Positions 21,636 through 30,731 of a DNA stretch of 44,912 bases are shown one piece after another. Each line of letters opens with the position of its first letter. Position 1 is the stretch's first letter. Source of the DNA: Pseudomonadota bacterium. GTDB taxonomy: Bacteria; Pseudomonadota; Gammaproteobacteria; Burkholderiales; JAKAFK01. A program made the position numbers and the translations under genes. The notes below the pieces were generated by a model, which did not search any database, had not been told where the DNA came from, and saw nothing but the letters and a program-made list of their open reading frames with translations. Where the stretch lies: the NCBI GenBank assembly GCA_021788645.1, contig JAJYKK010000018.1:1-44912 (forward strand). Reading direction: 5' to 3'.

Positions 21636-22518
21636 CGGCCTGCTGCTGGACGAATTTTGCGACGCCTTGTGGCTGGAGGAGGGGCTCGCGCGCAACTCCC
21701 TGGAAAGCTACCGGCGCGACTTGCGCGGGCTCGCCACGTGGCTTGACCAGGAGCAGGGCAAGGGGCTCGTGCAGGCGGCGCATTTCGACTTGCTGGCCTA
21801 CCTGTCCTTTCGCCTGCAAAGCGGCGCGCGCGCCGCGACGGCCGGCCGTTGCCTGTCGGCGACGCGTCATTTCTTCCGCTATGCGCTGCGCAGGGGCTTG
21901 GTCAGCGTCGACCCCAGTTTGCGCATCGAATCGCCCAAGCAGGTCAGGCGGCTTCCCAAGGACCTGAGTGAAGCGGACGTCGAGGCGCTGCTTAAGGCGC
22001 CCGATACGGCGGAGGCTTTAGGGCTGCGCGACAAGGCGATGCTGGAGACGCTCTACGCGAGCGGCTTGCGCGTGTCCGAACTGGTGGGGCTGCCCAATTC
22101 GGCCGTGGACCTCGCCAGCGGGGTGGTGCGCGTGTTGGGCAAGGGCTCCAAGGAACGCCTGGTCCCGCTCGGCGAGGAGGCCGTCGCATGGATTGGCCGC
22201 TATCGGGCGGCGCGGGCCGCGCTACTGCGGGGGCGCTTTGCGGATGCCCTGTTCCTCACGCAGCGGGCCGAGCCGATGACCCGGCAGGCGTTCTGGTATC
22301 GGATCAAGGCCTATGCGCAGGCGGCCGGCCTCGCCAAGCCGCTGTCGCCGCACACGCTGCGCCACGCCTTCGCCACCCATCTGCTCAATCATGGGGCCGA
22401 CCTGCGGGTCGTGCAGATGCTGCTTGGCCATGCGGACATTTCCACCACGCAGATCTATACGCATGTGGCGCAGGAGCGGTTGAAGCAGTTGCATGCCCGA
22501 CATCATCCGCGCGGTTAG
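21622..22518 (+). CDS. xerD: site-specific tyrosine recombinase XerD
   Basis: XerD, with XerC, resolves chromosome dimers at dif. The 298-residue protein is exactly the usual length. Its catalytic residues fall at family positions: Arg150, Lys174 (GKGSKE), His244 and Arg247 (HTLRH), His270 (LGHADI) and Tyr279 (QIYTHV). The N-terminal SAM-like domain begins LLLDEFCDALWLEEGLARNSLESY. Its stop overlaps the folB stop on the other strand, so the two genes converge without a spacer. Confidence 0.96.
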   Translation: MRDADGLLLDEFCDALWLEEGLARNSLESYRRDLRGLATWLDQEQGKGLVQAAHFDLLAYLSFRLQSGARAATAGRCLSATRHFFRYALRRGLVSVDPSLRIESPKQVRRLPKDLSEADVEALLKAPDTAEALGLRDKAMLETLYASGLRVSELVGLPNSAVDLASGVVRVLGKGSKERLVPLGEEAVAWIGRYRAARAALLRGRFADALFLTQRAEPMTRQAFWYRIKAYAQAAGLAKPLSPHTLRHAFATHLLNHGADLRVVQMLLGHADISTTQIYTHVAQERLKQLHARHHPRG

Positions 22519-22889
22519 CGCGCACACCGGGCGTCTGGGCGCGTGCCCCGCTCGATGAGGACGCCGGTCTGGCGGACGCCGCGCACGAGACCGAGCTTGG
22601 CGACGCTCACGCGGACCCAGGGGCTGTGGAATTCATCGAGGAGCAGTGCGGCGATGTTTTCCGCCAGCGCCTCGACCAGTCCGAAGGCGCGGTGCGCGGC
22701 GAGTTCCCGGATGCGGCCGACGACTTGTGCGTAATCTATGGTATCCTCAACGCGGTCGGTCTCACCGGCCCGGGAGTGTGGCAGGGCGATCTCCAGATCC
22801 AGCTGAACGGTTTGCGGCGCCATTTTCTCCCACTCGTGGATGCCGATGGTGAGATCGAGCCTGAAGTCGCGCAAGAAGATGATGTCCAT
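22515..22889 (-). CDS. folB: dihydroneopterin aldolase
   Basis: FolB makes 6-hydroxymethyl-dihydropterin in folate synthesis. The 124-residue protein starts MDIIFLRDFRLDLTIGIHEWE and has TIDYAQVVGRIRELAAHR (Tyr53 near the usual active-site tyrosine), LVEALAENIAALLLDEF, and the strand VRVSVAKLGLVRGVRQTGV with the conserved lysine at 98. It is divergent from plsY, with a 217-base gap, a common pairing. Confidence 0.93.
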   Translation of the reverse strand: MDIIFLRDFRLDLTIGIHEWEKMAPQTVQLDLEIALPHSRAGETDRVEDTIDYAQVVGRIRELAAHRAFGLVEALAENIAALLLDEFHSPWVRVSVAKLGLVRGVRQTGVLIERGTRPDARCAR

Positions 22890-23106
22890 GGGGCAAGCCT
22901 GTGTTCCGCAGGCGCTGTTCGCCGTAAAATCCGCGCCGGACCGCCTTGGCGGGGCCTGAGCCCCGGTGGCGCGCGCTCGTCCTGGCCCGTGCGGGCCAGG
23001 CTCCCGGAGGCGCCATTGTATAGCGTTTGTCGCGCGCCTCCAAATGGCAGCACGCACAGGCGCGGCGTTCTCCCGAGGGCGTCTCTCAATTTGGCCGAGG
23101 AGGGTC

Positions 23107-23709
23107 ATGCAAGCCGTCGTTTCCATTCTGCTCGCGTACATGGTCGGATCGCTGTCCTTCGCGGTGATCATGAGCCGCCTCTTTCGCTTGCCCGACCCGC
23201 GAACCTTCGGTTCGCACAACCCGGGTGCCACCAATGTCCTGCGCACGGGCAGGAAGCTTGCGGCGGGGCTCACGCTGGCAGGCGACGGACTGAAGGGGTA
23301 TGCCGCAGTCTTCCTCGCCCGGCAGTTGGGCGCGGGCGAGGGTGTGCTCGGGCTCGTGGCCCTGGCGGTGTTCCTGGGGCACCTCTATCCGCTGTTCTTC
23401 GGCTTCCGGGGCGGCAAGGGCGTGGCCACCGCGCTGGGCATCCTGACCGCCTTGAGCCCCTGGCTGGGAGTCGCGGTGCTGGCCAGTTGGCTCCTGGCGG
23501 CGTACATGTGGCGCATCTCATCGCTGTCCGCCCTGATCGCGGCGGCATTGGCGCCGCTGTATGCGGCCGCGATCCTCGGCTTCAACTTCCTGACGCTCAC
23601 CGTGCTGGTCCTGTCGGCGTGGCTGGTCATGCGGCACAAGGCCAACATCCGGAATCTGCTTGCGGGGGCCGAGGCGGCCATTGGATCCGAGGGGCCGCAG
23701 ACGAAATAG
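23107..23709 (+). CDS. plsY: glycerol-3-phosphate acyltransferase PlsY
   Basis: PlsY uses acyl phosphate to acylate glycerol-3-phosphate at the inner membrane, the first step of phospholipid synthesis. The 200-residue protein has about five membrane helices, the acyl-phosphate loop GSHNPGATN (35–43) and the second motif FRGGKGVATALG (about 100–111). GGAGGG lies directly upstream at suitable spacing. Divergent from folB. Confidence 0.95.
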   Translation: MQAVVSILLAYMVGSLSFAVIMSRLFRLPDPRTFGSHNPGATNVLRTGRKLAAGLTLAGDGLKGYAAVFLARQLGAGEGVLGLVALAVFLGHLYPLFFGFRGGKGVATALGILTALSPWLGVAVLASWLLAAYMWRISSLSALIAAALAPLYAAAILGFNFLTLTVLVLSAWLVMRHKANIRNLLAGAEAAIGSEGPQTK

Positions 23710-23763
23710 CGCCGGAGCGATCCCGGAACGAGTTCGGGCGGCCCGGCGGCATGGAGCATAGGC

Positions 23764-24552
23764 ATGGTGTGGTTCAAGAGCGAGATCGACTACGCGAAGG
23801 ATAGCCTGACCCAGGCTTCCGATTCGGCGATCGAGCGGGCCGGCGAACGGCTGAGCGAGGTTGTGGCAAGCGGCATCGCGCGGGCGAGCGGTGAACTGCG
23901 CGACGTGGTCATGGGCGCCAGCACGGAAGTCGACGCCAAGCTGGACAAGATCTCCCAGGCGCTGCACGACCAGCGCTCCTTCACCAAGTCCGACGTCAAG
24001 GAGTTGGTCGATTACGCGGCGGACAGGCTGGGGGATGCGCTGGATGCGCGGGTCCGCACGATGCGGGCCGAGATTGCCGACCTCGTCGAAGAGAAGGTGG
24101 AATACTTCAAGCAGGAGGTCGATACCTTCTTTGTGCGGCGCCAGGAAGACCTGGCGCGCGAGCGGCGGCGGCTGCTCACCAATGTCGGCATCGCCCTGAC
24201 GGCATCGCTCGGAATGGCGATCGTTTCGCTCACCTACCACGACATGGCCCGCTCGCACCTTGATTTGTTTACCGTCTTCCGGATCGTTCTCGCCGCGGCG
24301 GTGGGCGGTTCCGTGGCCTGGCTGGCGGTGCGCTTCGTGCAGCGCTATCGCAGGCTGTCGGAACCCAAGAAGGACCTGGTCTATATGACCATGCGCCATT
24401 GGGGCGTGCTGCATCCGGCGAACTTGTGGGGATATGCCGCCTTGTTCGTCGCGATGGCGCTGATCGCGGCCCTGGTCTTGTTTCCCGCCCAGTTGGCCGC
24501 GCTTTCGGGCAACGCTGCCCTGATGCGCTGGGCTCACCTCATCGGCCGGTGA
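23764..24552 (+). CDS. membrane protein with long N-terminal coiled region, unknown
   Basis: A 262-residue protein not recognised as a named family. Residues 1–135 are hydrophilic and helical with many charged and Ala residues (SDSAIERAGERLSEVVASGI; ELVDYAADRLGDALDARVR), likely coiled coil or amphipathic helix. Three hydrophobic segments follow: about 139–157 (NVGIALTASLGMAIVSLTY), 168–190 (VFRIVLAAAVGGSVAWLAVRF) and 221–245 (LWGYAALFVAMALIAALVLF). The two conserved genes that usually flank plsY and tsaD are here separated by this one. It starts 54 bases after plsY and nearly meets tsaD tail to tail. Confidence 0.7.
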   Translation: MVWFKSEIDYAKDSLTQASDSAIERAGERLSEVVASGIARASGELRDVVMGASTEVDAKLDKISQALHDQRSFTKSDVKELVDYAADRLGDALDARVRTMRAEIADLVEEKVEYFKQEVDTFFVRRQEDLARERRRLLTNVGIALTASLGMAIVSLTYHDMARSHLDLFTVFRIVLAAAVGGSVAWLAVRFVQRYRRLSEPKKDLVYMTMRHWGVLHPANLWGYAALFVAMALIAALVLFPAQLAALSGNAALMRWAHLIGR

Positions 24553-24557
24553 GGGGA

Positions 24558-25619
24558 TCACCGACCGGTTTCGCCGGGCGCTTCGCCCTCGAACAGGCGG
24601 GCATGGGATGGCGGCAGCTCGCTCAATTCCCAGCGCGGACGCACCGTGAATCCGGGCTCGCCGACGTCGGTGTCCTGCAGGCGGGCCGCGCCCGCGAAGG
24701 CGATCATGGCGCCGTTGTCGGTGCAAAACTCGAGCGGCGGGTAAAAGACCTCGATGCCTCGTCGCCGCGCCTCCCCCGACAGCTGTTCACGCAGCCGCCC
24801 ATTGGCCCCGACGCCACCCGCCACGACGAGGCGCGAGAATCCGGTCTGGCTGGCCGCGGCGAGCGCCTTGGCCACCAGCACCTCCACGATCGCCTCCTGA
24901 AACGCGCAGGCGATGTCGGCGCGCGTTTGGTCGTCCAGGGTCTGTTGCGCCTGCACGAGCATGAGTACGGCGGTCTTGAGGCCGCTGAAGCTGAAGTTGA
25001 GCTCCGCGGACTTGAGGAGCGGACGCGGCAGCTTGAAGCGGGTGCGTCGCCCGTGCGCGGCCAAGGCCGACAGGGCAGGCCCTCCCGGATAGCCGAGACC
25101 GAGCAGCTGGGCGGTCTTGTCGAAGGCCTCCCCGGCCGCATCGTCAAGGGTTTCGCCCAGCAACGCATACGCCCCCACCCCGGTCACGCCCATCAGCTGC
25201 GTGTGCCCGCCGGACACCAGGAGCGCCACGAACGGGAAGCGTGGGCTGGGGCGGGCGAGCAGCGGCGAAAGCAGGTGGCCCTCCAGGTGGTGTACGCCGA
25301 CGGCCGGGATGCCCAGGGCGAAGGCGAGCGAGCGACCGATGGCCGCACCGACCAGCAGGGCGCCCGCCAGGCCGGGGCCTTCCGTGTAGGCGATGGCCTC
25401 AACGTCCTGGAGGGTTTGGCCGGCCTGCGCGAGCGTGCCGCGGATGAGCGGCAGCACCCTGCGGATGTGGTCGCGCGATGCGAGCTCGGGCACGACGCCC
25501 CCGTATTCGGCGTGCAACGCGACCTGGGAATGCAGCGTGTGGGCGAGCAGCCCTTGCGAGGTGTCGTAAAGGGCGACGCCGGTTTCGTCGCAGGAGGTTT
25601 CGATGCCCAGGACTCGCAT
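24558..25619 (-). CDS. tsaD: tRNA N6-adenosine threonylcarbamoyltransferase TsaD
   Basis: TsaD transfers threonylcarbamoyl to A37 of ANN-decoding tRNAs (t6A). The 353-residue protein begins [19 protein letters not shown] and has the metal-binding HHLEGH (His111 and His115), plus [13 protein letters not shown] and [11 protein letters not shown]. The ATG at 25619 gives the family N-terminus. It is divergent from rpsU, as in most proteobacteria. The tRNA at 30.5 kb with CAT anticodon is a likely substrate. Confidence 0.96.
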   Translation of the reverse strand: MRVLGIETSCDETGVALYDTSQGLLAHTLHSQVALHAEYGGVVPELASRDHIRRVLPLIRGTLAQAGQTLQDVEAIAYTEGPGLAGALLVGAAIGRSLAFALGIPAVGVHHLEGHLLSPLLARPSPRFPFVALLVSGGHTQLMGVTGVGAYALLGETLDDAAGEAFDKTAQLLGLGYPGGPALSALAAHGRRTRFKLPRPLLKSAELNFSFSGLKTAVLMLVQAQQTLDDQTRADIACAFQEAIVEVLVAKALAAASQTGFSRLVVAGGVGANGRLREQLSGEARRRGIEVFYPPLEFCTDNGAMIAFAGAARLQDTDVGEPGFTVRPRWELSELPPSHARLFEGEAPGETGR

Positions 25620-25747
25620 GGCTTTCCAATGGCGTGACAAAGGGGCTGCCCCGCTTCTCGGCAGGACGCAGGCGGCTGCTATAATAGATCATTAGATCTT
25701 CTGGGCGGAAGCGCTGCCGTTTTCTCCCTGGTTTCGTCGGATGAGGG

Positions 25748-25776
25748 TTGAAAGCGGCGCGATTTGTTAGTATTAT
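25748..25776 (+). promoter_or_regulatory. sigma-70 promoter of rpsU
   Basis: TTGAAA (25748–25753) and TATTAT (25771–25776) are separated by exactly 17 bases, 42 bases before the rpsU ATG. A second −10-like TATAAT occurs at 25680–25685 with a poor −35. Confidence 0.75.
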
Positions 25777-25817
25777 CTCGCTTTTGTCTGTTGCCTGCAG
25801 GAGAGGAATCTTTATCC

Positions 25818-26030
25818 ATGCCAAGCGTACGTGTGAAGGAGAATGAGCCTTTTGAAGTGGCGTTGCGCCGTTTCAAGCGGTCGGTTGAGAAGACGGGTCT
25901 TTTGACCGAATTGCGGGCTCGCGAGTTCTACGAGAAGCCGACGGCCGAGCGCAAACGCAAGCTCGCGGCGGCGGTCAAGCGGCACCACAAGCGCCTGCGC
26001 AGCCAAATGCTGCCCCCCAAGCTGTACTGA
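25818..26030 (+). CDS. rpsU: ribosomal protein bS21
   Basis: S21 is a small basic 30S protein that helps initiation. The 70-residue product, starting [20 protein letters not shown] and ending [10 protein letters not shown], has the form usual in betaproteobacteria. AGGAGAGG lies about 12 bases upstream of the ATG. It begins the rpsU–yqeY–dnaG–rpoD block, but a terminator after it suggests that most transcripts stop before yqeY. Confidence 0.97.
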   Translation: MPSVRVKENEPFEVALRRFKRSVEKTGLLTELRAREFYEKPTAERKRKLAAAVKRHHKRLRSQMLPPKLY

Positions 26031-26104
26031 TTTCCCGGCAACGGGCAGTGGGGCCTGTGGCCTCGGCGATGCTTGGTTTCTCCTTGCCAGTACGTTTGTT
26101 CTGA

Positions 26105-26131
26105 CGCTCCCGTCCGGGGGCGCCGTTTTTT
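26105..26131 (+). terminator. intrinsic terminator after rpsU
   Basis: CGCTCCC (26105–26111) pairs with GGGGGCG (26116–26122) with one G·U pair across a four-base loop; CCG and six Ts follow (26126–26131). It ends rpsU transcripts or attenuates read-through into yqeY, dnaG and rpoD, as in the E. coli macromolecular synthesis operon. Confidence 0.7.
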
Positions 26132-26167
26132 GCGAGTGCTCGTCCCTTGAGGGCGACCGTGCCTCCC

Positions 26168-26617
26168 ATGAGCTTGAAAGAGCGCGTTACCGAAGACATG
26201 AAGAACGCGATGCGGGCAAAGGATGCGCCGCGCCTGTCCGCGGTGCGTCTTCTGCTGGCGGCGATCAAGCAGCGTGAAGTGGACGAGCGCATCGTCCTCG
26301 ACGACGCGCAGGTCATCGCCGTTCTCGAGAAGATGATCAAGCAGCGACGCGATTCGATTTCGCAGTTCGCTCAGGCGGGCCGCGATGACCTGGTCAGCAA
26401 GGAGCAATTCGAGGTCGATGTCTTGTCGGCCTATCTGCCGCAGCCGCTCACCGAGGCTGAGGTCGCGCGGTTGATCGCCGAGGCGGTGGCGGCCGCCGGG
26501 GCGACGGGCATGAAGGACATGGGCCCCGTGATGGCGATCCTGAAGCCCAAGCTCGTCGGCCGTGCGGACATGGGCCGCGTTTCCGCCGCGCTCAAGGAAA
26601 GGTTGACCGGGCGCTGA
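26168..26617 (+). CDS. yqeY: GatB/YqeY domain protein
   Basis: A 149-residue protein of the GatB/YqeY family, related to the tRNA-binding tail of the amidotransferase subunit GatB. It starts MSLKERVTEDMKNAMRAKD and has ISQFAQAGRDDLVSKEQFEVDVLSAYLPQPL and GMKDMGPVMAILKPKLVGRADMGRVS, all typical. Its role is not settled; tRNA binding is inferred. It stands between rpsU and dnaG, a standard location in betaproteobacteria and Firmicutes. ATG 26168 gives the family N-terminus. Confidence 0.92.
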   Translation: MSLKERVTEDMKNAMRAKDAPRLSAVRLLLAAIKQREVDERIVLDDAQVIAVLEKMIKQRRDSISQFAQAGRDDLVSKEQFEVDVLSAYLPQPLTEAEVARLIAEAVAAAGATGMKDMGPVMAILKPKLVGRADMGRVSAALKERLTGR

Positions 26618-26703
26618 GGGGCGGGCTGCGGGCGGACCGTGCGGTGCTTGGGAACGGTGGCCGGCAGTCGACCGGCTTCGGCCGTGTGTGAGGGGGGCGT
26701 GCC

Positions 26704-28515
26704 ATGATTCCGCAGTCCTTTGTCGAGGACTTGCTGATGCGCGTCGATATCGTCGATGTGGTCGAACGGTACGTTCCGCTCAAGAAGGCCGGTGCCAACC
26801 TGGTGGCGCGCTGTCCCTTCCATCAAGAGAAATCGCCCTCCTTCACCGTCAGTCCGACCAAACAGTTCTATCATTGCTTCGGGTGCGGCGCGCACGGTTC
26901 GGCTATTACTTTTCTGATGGAGCACGGCGGGCTGGGCTTCGTGGAAGCGGTGCGCGAACTCGCGGGCAGCGTGGGGATGACGGTCCCCGAGGAAAGCCTG
27001 CGCGCCGCCCGGGACCCGCACGCGGGCGCCGGCACGCAGCCCTTGTACGAGGCGCTTGCGCGTGCGGCGCAATACTACCGGCAAAGCCTCAAGCAATCCG
27101 AGGCCGCGATCGCCTACCTCAAAGGGCGAGGCCTGAGCGGCGAAGTGGCCGCGCGGTTCGGCATCGGCTACGCACCGGGTGGCTGGCAGGCGCTCGCGCA
27201 GGTCTTTCCGGATTACCGCGCCACGGTCCTGGAACAATGCGGGCTGGTCATCGCCGGTGAGCAGGACAAGCGCTACGACCGCTTCCGCGACCGCATCATG
27301 TTCCCGATTCAAGACCGGCGCGGCCAAATCATCGGCTTCGGTGGGCGCGTGCTGGCCCATGGGGAGCCCAAGTATCTCAATTCCCCGGAAACCGCGCTCT
27401 TCGAGAAGGGGCGCGAGCTCTATGGCCTGCCGCAGGCCCGCCCATCCATCCGCGCCCAAGGGCGTGTCCTGGTGGTGGAAGGCTACATGGATGTCGTGGC
27501 GCTGGCGCAGCACGGCATCGGGTATGCCGTGGCGACGCTGGGGACGGCGACCACCGCGATCCATGCGCAGACCCTGCTGCGCCTGGCGGACGAGGTGATT
27601 TTCTGCTTCGACGGCGATGCCGCGGGGCGGCGGGCGGCTTGGCGCGCCCTGGAAAACACCCTCGCGGAACTCGCCGACGGCAAGCAGGTCGGGTTTCTTT
27701 TTCTGCCCGAAGCGGACGATCCCGACACCTTCGTGCGGCGCGAGGGCCGGGAGGGGTTCGAGGGGGCGCTTCGCGAACGGGTGATGCCCCTGTCATCATT
27801 TCTGATCGAAGAGCTGCGCGGGCGTCGTGACTTGGGCAGCGAGGAGGGGCGGGCGAATTTCCTTGCGCTGGCCAAGCCGCTGCTCGAGAAGATACGGGCC
27901 CCCGGGCTGCGCCTCATGCTGCGCAAGCGGGCGGCGGAGCTCACGGGCCTTCAGGCGGACGAGCTGTCCTCCCTGTACGGCCCGGCGCCGACGGCGCCGC
28001 TGCGCGTGGCCGCGCCGGCCCCGACCCGGCGCGCCGGGCGCGTGGCGCCTTCCCTGGCGAGGAAACTTCTGCAGCTTTTGGTGTTCGAACCGAGGCTGGT
28101 CGAAGCGTATGGGGCTGACGGCGCCGCCGGTGCCCGTTCCCATCTGGCCGATGTGTTGAGCCTGTGCGGGAGATCCGGGTGGTGTGGCGGGGAAGCGCAG
28201 GCCCTCAAGGCCGTTCTTGAATTTCTGCGCGATCACCCGCAAATTAGCCATGCGGGACCGCTTGTAGAGCACTTCCGGGAGACCGGGCACGGCGCTTTGC
28301 TCTATCAGGTTGAGCAGGAAGTGCTGCAGTGGGGCGAGGACTTTGCGGTGAAGCAGGAGTTCCAGGGCGCGCTGGACCAGGTCGAGGCGCTGCTTCGGCA
28401 TGAGAAGATCGATGCGCTGCGCCAGAAAGGGTTGGGCGCCCTGACGTCAGAGGAGCGTCAATTGCTCCAGCGGTTGCTGCGCGAGCCCGGACAAGCCGAA
28501 AAAAATCAAGGGTGA
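26704..28515 (+). CDS. dnaG: DNA primase DnaG
   Basis: DnaG makes RNA primers at the replication fork. The 603-residue protein has the zinc domain (Cys37, His40, Cys58, Cys61 in RCPFHQEKSPSF and HCFGCGAHG), the catalytic core with LNSPET, the TOPRIM signature VVEGYMDVVALAQHG (about 258–272) and FCFDGDAAGRRAA, and a C-terminal DnaB-binding domain from about 450. A variable Pro/Arg-rich linker lies near 430–445. The ATG at 26704 gives the expected N-terminus. rpoD follows after 49 bases. Confidence 0.96.
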   Translation: MIPQSFVEDLLMRVDIVDVVERYVPLKKAGANLVARCPFHQEKSPSFTVSPTKQFYHCFGCGAHGSAITFLMEHGGLGFVEAVRELAGSVGMTVPEESLRAARDPHAGAGTQPLYEALARAAQYYRQSLKQSEAAIAYLKGRGLSGEVAARFGIGYAPGGWQALAQVFPDYRATVLEQCGLVIAGEQDKRYDRFRDRIMFPIQDRRGQIIGFGGRVLAHGEPKYLNSPETALFEKGRELYGLPQARPSIRAQGRVLVVEGYMDVVALAQHGIGYAVATLGTATTAIHAQTLLRLADEVIFCFDGDAAGRRAAWRALENTLAELADGKQVGFLFLPEADDPDTFVRREGREGFEGALRERVMPLSSFLIEELRGRRDLGSEEGRANFLALAKPLLEKIRAPGLRLMLRKRAAELTGLQADELSSLYGPAPTAPLRVAAPAPTRRAGRVAPSLARKLLQLLVFEPRLVEAYGADGAAGARSHLADVLSLCGRSGWCGGEAQALKAVLEFLRDHPQISHAGPLVEHFRETGHGALLYQVEQEVLQWGEDFAVKQEFQGALDQVEALLRHEKIDALRQKGLGALTSEERQLLQRLLREPGQAEKNQG

Positions 28516-28530
28516 AATCGCGCTTTAGTG

Positions 28531-28536
28531 TATAAT
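28531..28536 (+). promoter_or_regulatory. −10 element before rpoD
   Basis: A perfect TATAAT preceded by GTG lies 28 bases before the rpoD ATG. No good −35 is seen at 16–18 bases, so it may act as an extended −10 or an activated promoter. It would allow rpoD to be expressed apart from dnaG. Confidence 0.5.
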
Positions 28537-28564
28537 TTTAGGTTTTTAGTGCTCGTTTATCGGA

Positions 28565-30442
28565 ATGACGTTGATGGCTACGGAAAACGAAAAGTCGGAA
28601 GTGAGGTTGAATGATGCCGAGGCTCGGCGGATGCGCCTCAAGAACCTGATCGTGCTGGGTAAGGAGCGCGGCTATCTGACATACGCCGAGATCAACGATC
28701 ACTTGCCGGACGAGATGTTGGACGCCGAACAGATCGAAGGCGTCATCAGCATGATCAACGACATGGGCATCGCGGTCTATGACGAGGCGCCGGATGCCGA
28801 GGCATTGCTGATGTCCGATGCCGCCCCCACGGTGGCCGATGAAGACGCGGTGGAGGAGGCCGAAGCGGCGCTGTCCACCGTCGATTCCGAGTTTGGGCGC
28901 ACGACCGATCCGGTCCGGATGTATATGCGCGAGATGGGGTCGGTGGAGTTGCTCACGCGGGAAGGCGAGATCGAAATCGCGAAGCGCATCGAAGATGGCT
29001 TGAAGCACATGGTGCAAGCCATTTCGGCTTGCCCGGCGACGATCGCCGACATCCTGGAGTTGGCCGCGAAGGTCGATCGCGACGAACTGCGCATTGACGA
29101 GCTGGTGGATGGCCTGGCCGATTCCGGCGACATCGAGGAAATCACCGACGAGATGGCGGAGGCCGAGCCTGAGCTGGCGAGCGATGAGGAAGACGAGGAA
29201 GGGGGGGTTGCCTCTGCCAACCTCGCGCAACTGAAAGCCGCGGCCGCTGACCGGTTTGCGGTGATTCGCGAGGCGTTCGATCAGATGCGCGAGGTGTTGG
29301 CCAAGAAGGGGGCGCGCAGCAAGGCCTACAAGGAGATCCAGGAACAGATTTCCAATGAGCTGATGGCCATCCGGTTCTCGGCGAAGCAGGTCGAAGCCTT
29401 GTGCGACAACCTGCGGCACCTGGTCGACGCGGTGCGGGGCAGCGAGCGCGAGATCATGGAGCTTTGCGTCACCCGTGGCGGCATGCCCCGCAAGCACTTC
29501 ATCAAGGCGTTCCCGGGCAACGAGGGGAACCTCAATTGGGTGCGCGAGGAGGCCGCGGCCGGCAAGGACTACAGCAATGCCCTGGCCCGCTATGAGGCGG
29601 CGATTGTGGAGCAGCAGGAAGCGTTGCTGGCGCTGCAGGGCCAGGTGGGCATCCCGATCAAGGACCTGAAGGAAATTAACCGCCAGATGTCCACGGGCGA
29701 GGCCAAGGCGCGTCGGGCGAAGCGCGAGATGATTGAGGCGAACCTGCGGCTGGTGATCTCGATTGCCAAGAAGTACACCAATCGTGGCCTGCAGTTCCTG
29801 GATCTCATTCAGGAAGGCAACATCGGCTTGATGAAGGCCGTCGACAAGTTCGAATATCGGCGCGGATACAAGTTCTCCACGTATGCGACCTGGTGGATTC
29901 GCCAGGCGATCACGCGTTCGATCGCGGATCAGGCGCGGACGATTCGGATTCCGGTACACATGATCGAGACCATCAACAAGATGAATCGGATCTCGCGGCA
30001 GATCCTGCAGGAGACCGGCATTGAGCCGGATCCCGCCGAATTGGCCAAACGCATGGAGATGCCTGAGGAGAAGATCCGCAAGATCATGAAGATTTCCAAG
30101 GAGCCCATCTCCATGGAAACGCCGATTGGCGACGACGAGGATTCTCATCTGGGCGATTTCATCGAGGACGCTGCAACCATGGCGCCGATCGAGGCGGCCG
30201 TCTATGCGAGCCTGCGCTATGTCACCAAGGAGGTGTTGGACACCCTGACGCCGCGGGAGGCAAAGGTCTTGCGCATGCGCTTTGGCATCGAGATGAATAC
30301 CGATCATACCTTGGAGGAAGTGGGCAAGCAGTTCGATGTGACGCGCGAGCGGATTCGCCAGATCGAGGCGAAGGCGCTGCGCAAGCTTCGCCATCCTTCC
30401 CGCTCCGAGCGGCTCAAGAGCTTCCTGGATACCGAGACCTGA
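28565..30442 (+). CDS. rpoD: RNA polymerase primary sigma factor RpoD
   Basis: This is the housekeeping sigma factor. The 625-residue protein has region 1.1 ([20 protein letters not shown]), region 1.2 ([22 protein letters not shown]), the non-conserved insert of about 250 residues, regions 2.3–2.4 ([20 protein letters not shown] and [16 protein letters not shown]), and region 4.2 ([20 protein letters not shown]). The ATG at 28565 is used; an ATG at 28574 is almost equally good. The acidic stretch [11 protein letters not shown] lies in the insert. The stop codon forms the loop of a small perfect hairpin, and a strong terminator follows. Confidence 0.97.
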   Translation: MTLMATENEKSEVRLNDAEARRMRLKNLIVLGKERGYLTYAEINDHLPDEMLDAEQIEGVISMINDMGIAVYDEAPDAEALLMSDAAPTVADEDAVEEAEAALSTVDSEFGRTTDPVRMYMREMGSVELLTREGEIEIAKRIEDGLKHMVQAISACPATIADILELAAKVDRDELRIDELVDGLADSGDIEEITDEMAEAEPELASDEEDEEGGVASANLAQLKAAAADRFAVIREAFDQMREVLAKKGARSKAYKEIQEQISNELMAIRFSAKQVEALCDNLRHLVDAVRGSEREIMELCVTRGGMPRKHFIKAFPGNEGNLNWVREEAAAGKDYSNALARYEAAIVEQQEALLALQGQVGIPIKDLKEINRQMSTGEAKARRAKREMIEANLRLVISIAKKYTNRGLQFLDLIQEGNIGLMKAVDKFEYRRGYKFSTYATWWIRQAITRSIADQARTIRIPVHMIETINKMNRISRQILQETGIEPDPAELAKRMEMPEEKIRKIMKISKEPISMETPIGDDEDSHLGDFIEDAATMAPIEAAVYASLRYVTKEVLDTLTPREAKVLRMRFGIEMNTDHTLEEVGKQFDVTRERIRQIEAKALRKLRHPSRSERLKSFLDTET

Positions 30443-30460
30443 GGTCTCGCCGAGCAGAGG

Positions 30461-30496
30461 ACTGGTCCGGCCTTATGGCCTGGCCAGTTTTTTTTT
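30461..30496 (+). terminator. intrinsic terminator after rpoD
   Basis: A 12-base stem (one mismatch, one G·U) from ACTGGTCCGGCC at 30461 closes on GGCCTGGCCAGT with loop TTAT, followed by nine Ts ending at 30496. It lies four bases before the tRNA, so the tRNA needs its own promoter or processing from read-through. Confidence 0.85.
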
Positions 30497-30500
30497 GCGG

Positions 30501-30577
<77 letters not shown>

Positions 30578-30683
30578 TCCCCAATAAACGGCGAATTCCC
30601 AACAAGGACGCCGTTTCACAGCCATTCGTCACCGACGAAAAGAGCCCTTCGAGAAGGGGCCCGCTTGCATTTTTCCGCGTCCG

Positions 30684-30704
30684 ATGTGCAAAATATTTGC
30701 ACAT
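30684..30704. promoter_or_regulatory. palindromic operator before the integrase
   Basis: ATGTGCAAA (30684–30692) is mirrored by TTTGCACAT (30696–30704) about a three-base centre. A third half-site, AATGTGCAAT, lies at 30724–30733 over the integrase start. TTGCAT (30665–30670) and CAAAAT (30689–30694) form a possible promoter that the palindrome would cover. A looser relative, GTGCA–five As–TGCAC, occurs at 32125–32139. An autoregulatory or Xis/integrase-arm site is inferred. Confidence 0.55.
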
Positions 30705-30731
30705 TCCCGGTCCGCTGCGGAGAAATGTGCA

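Noticed and set aside
28538-30394. Long open frame antisense to rpoD
   Set aside because: Shadow of rpoD, with no family signature or ribosome-binding site.
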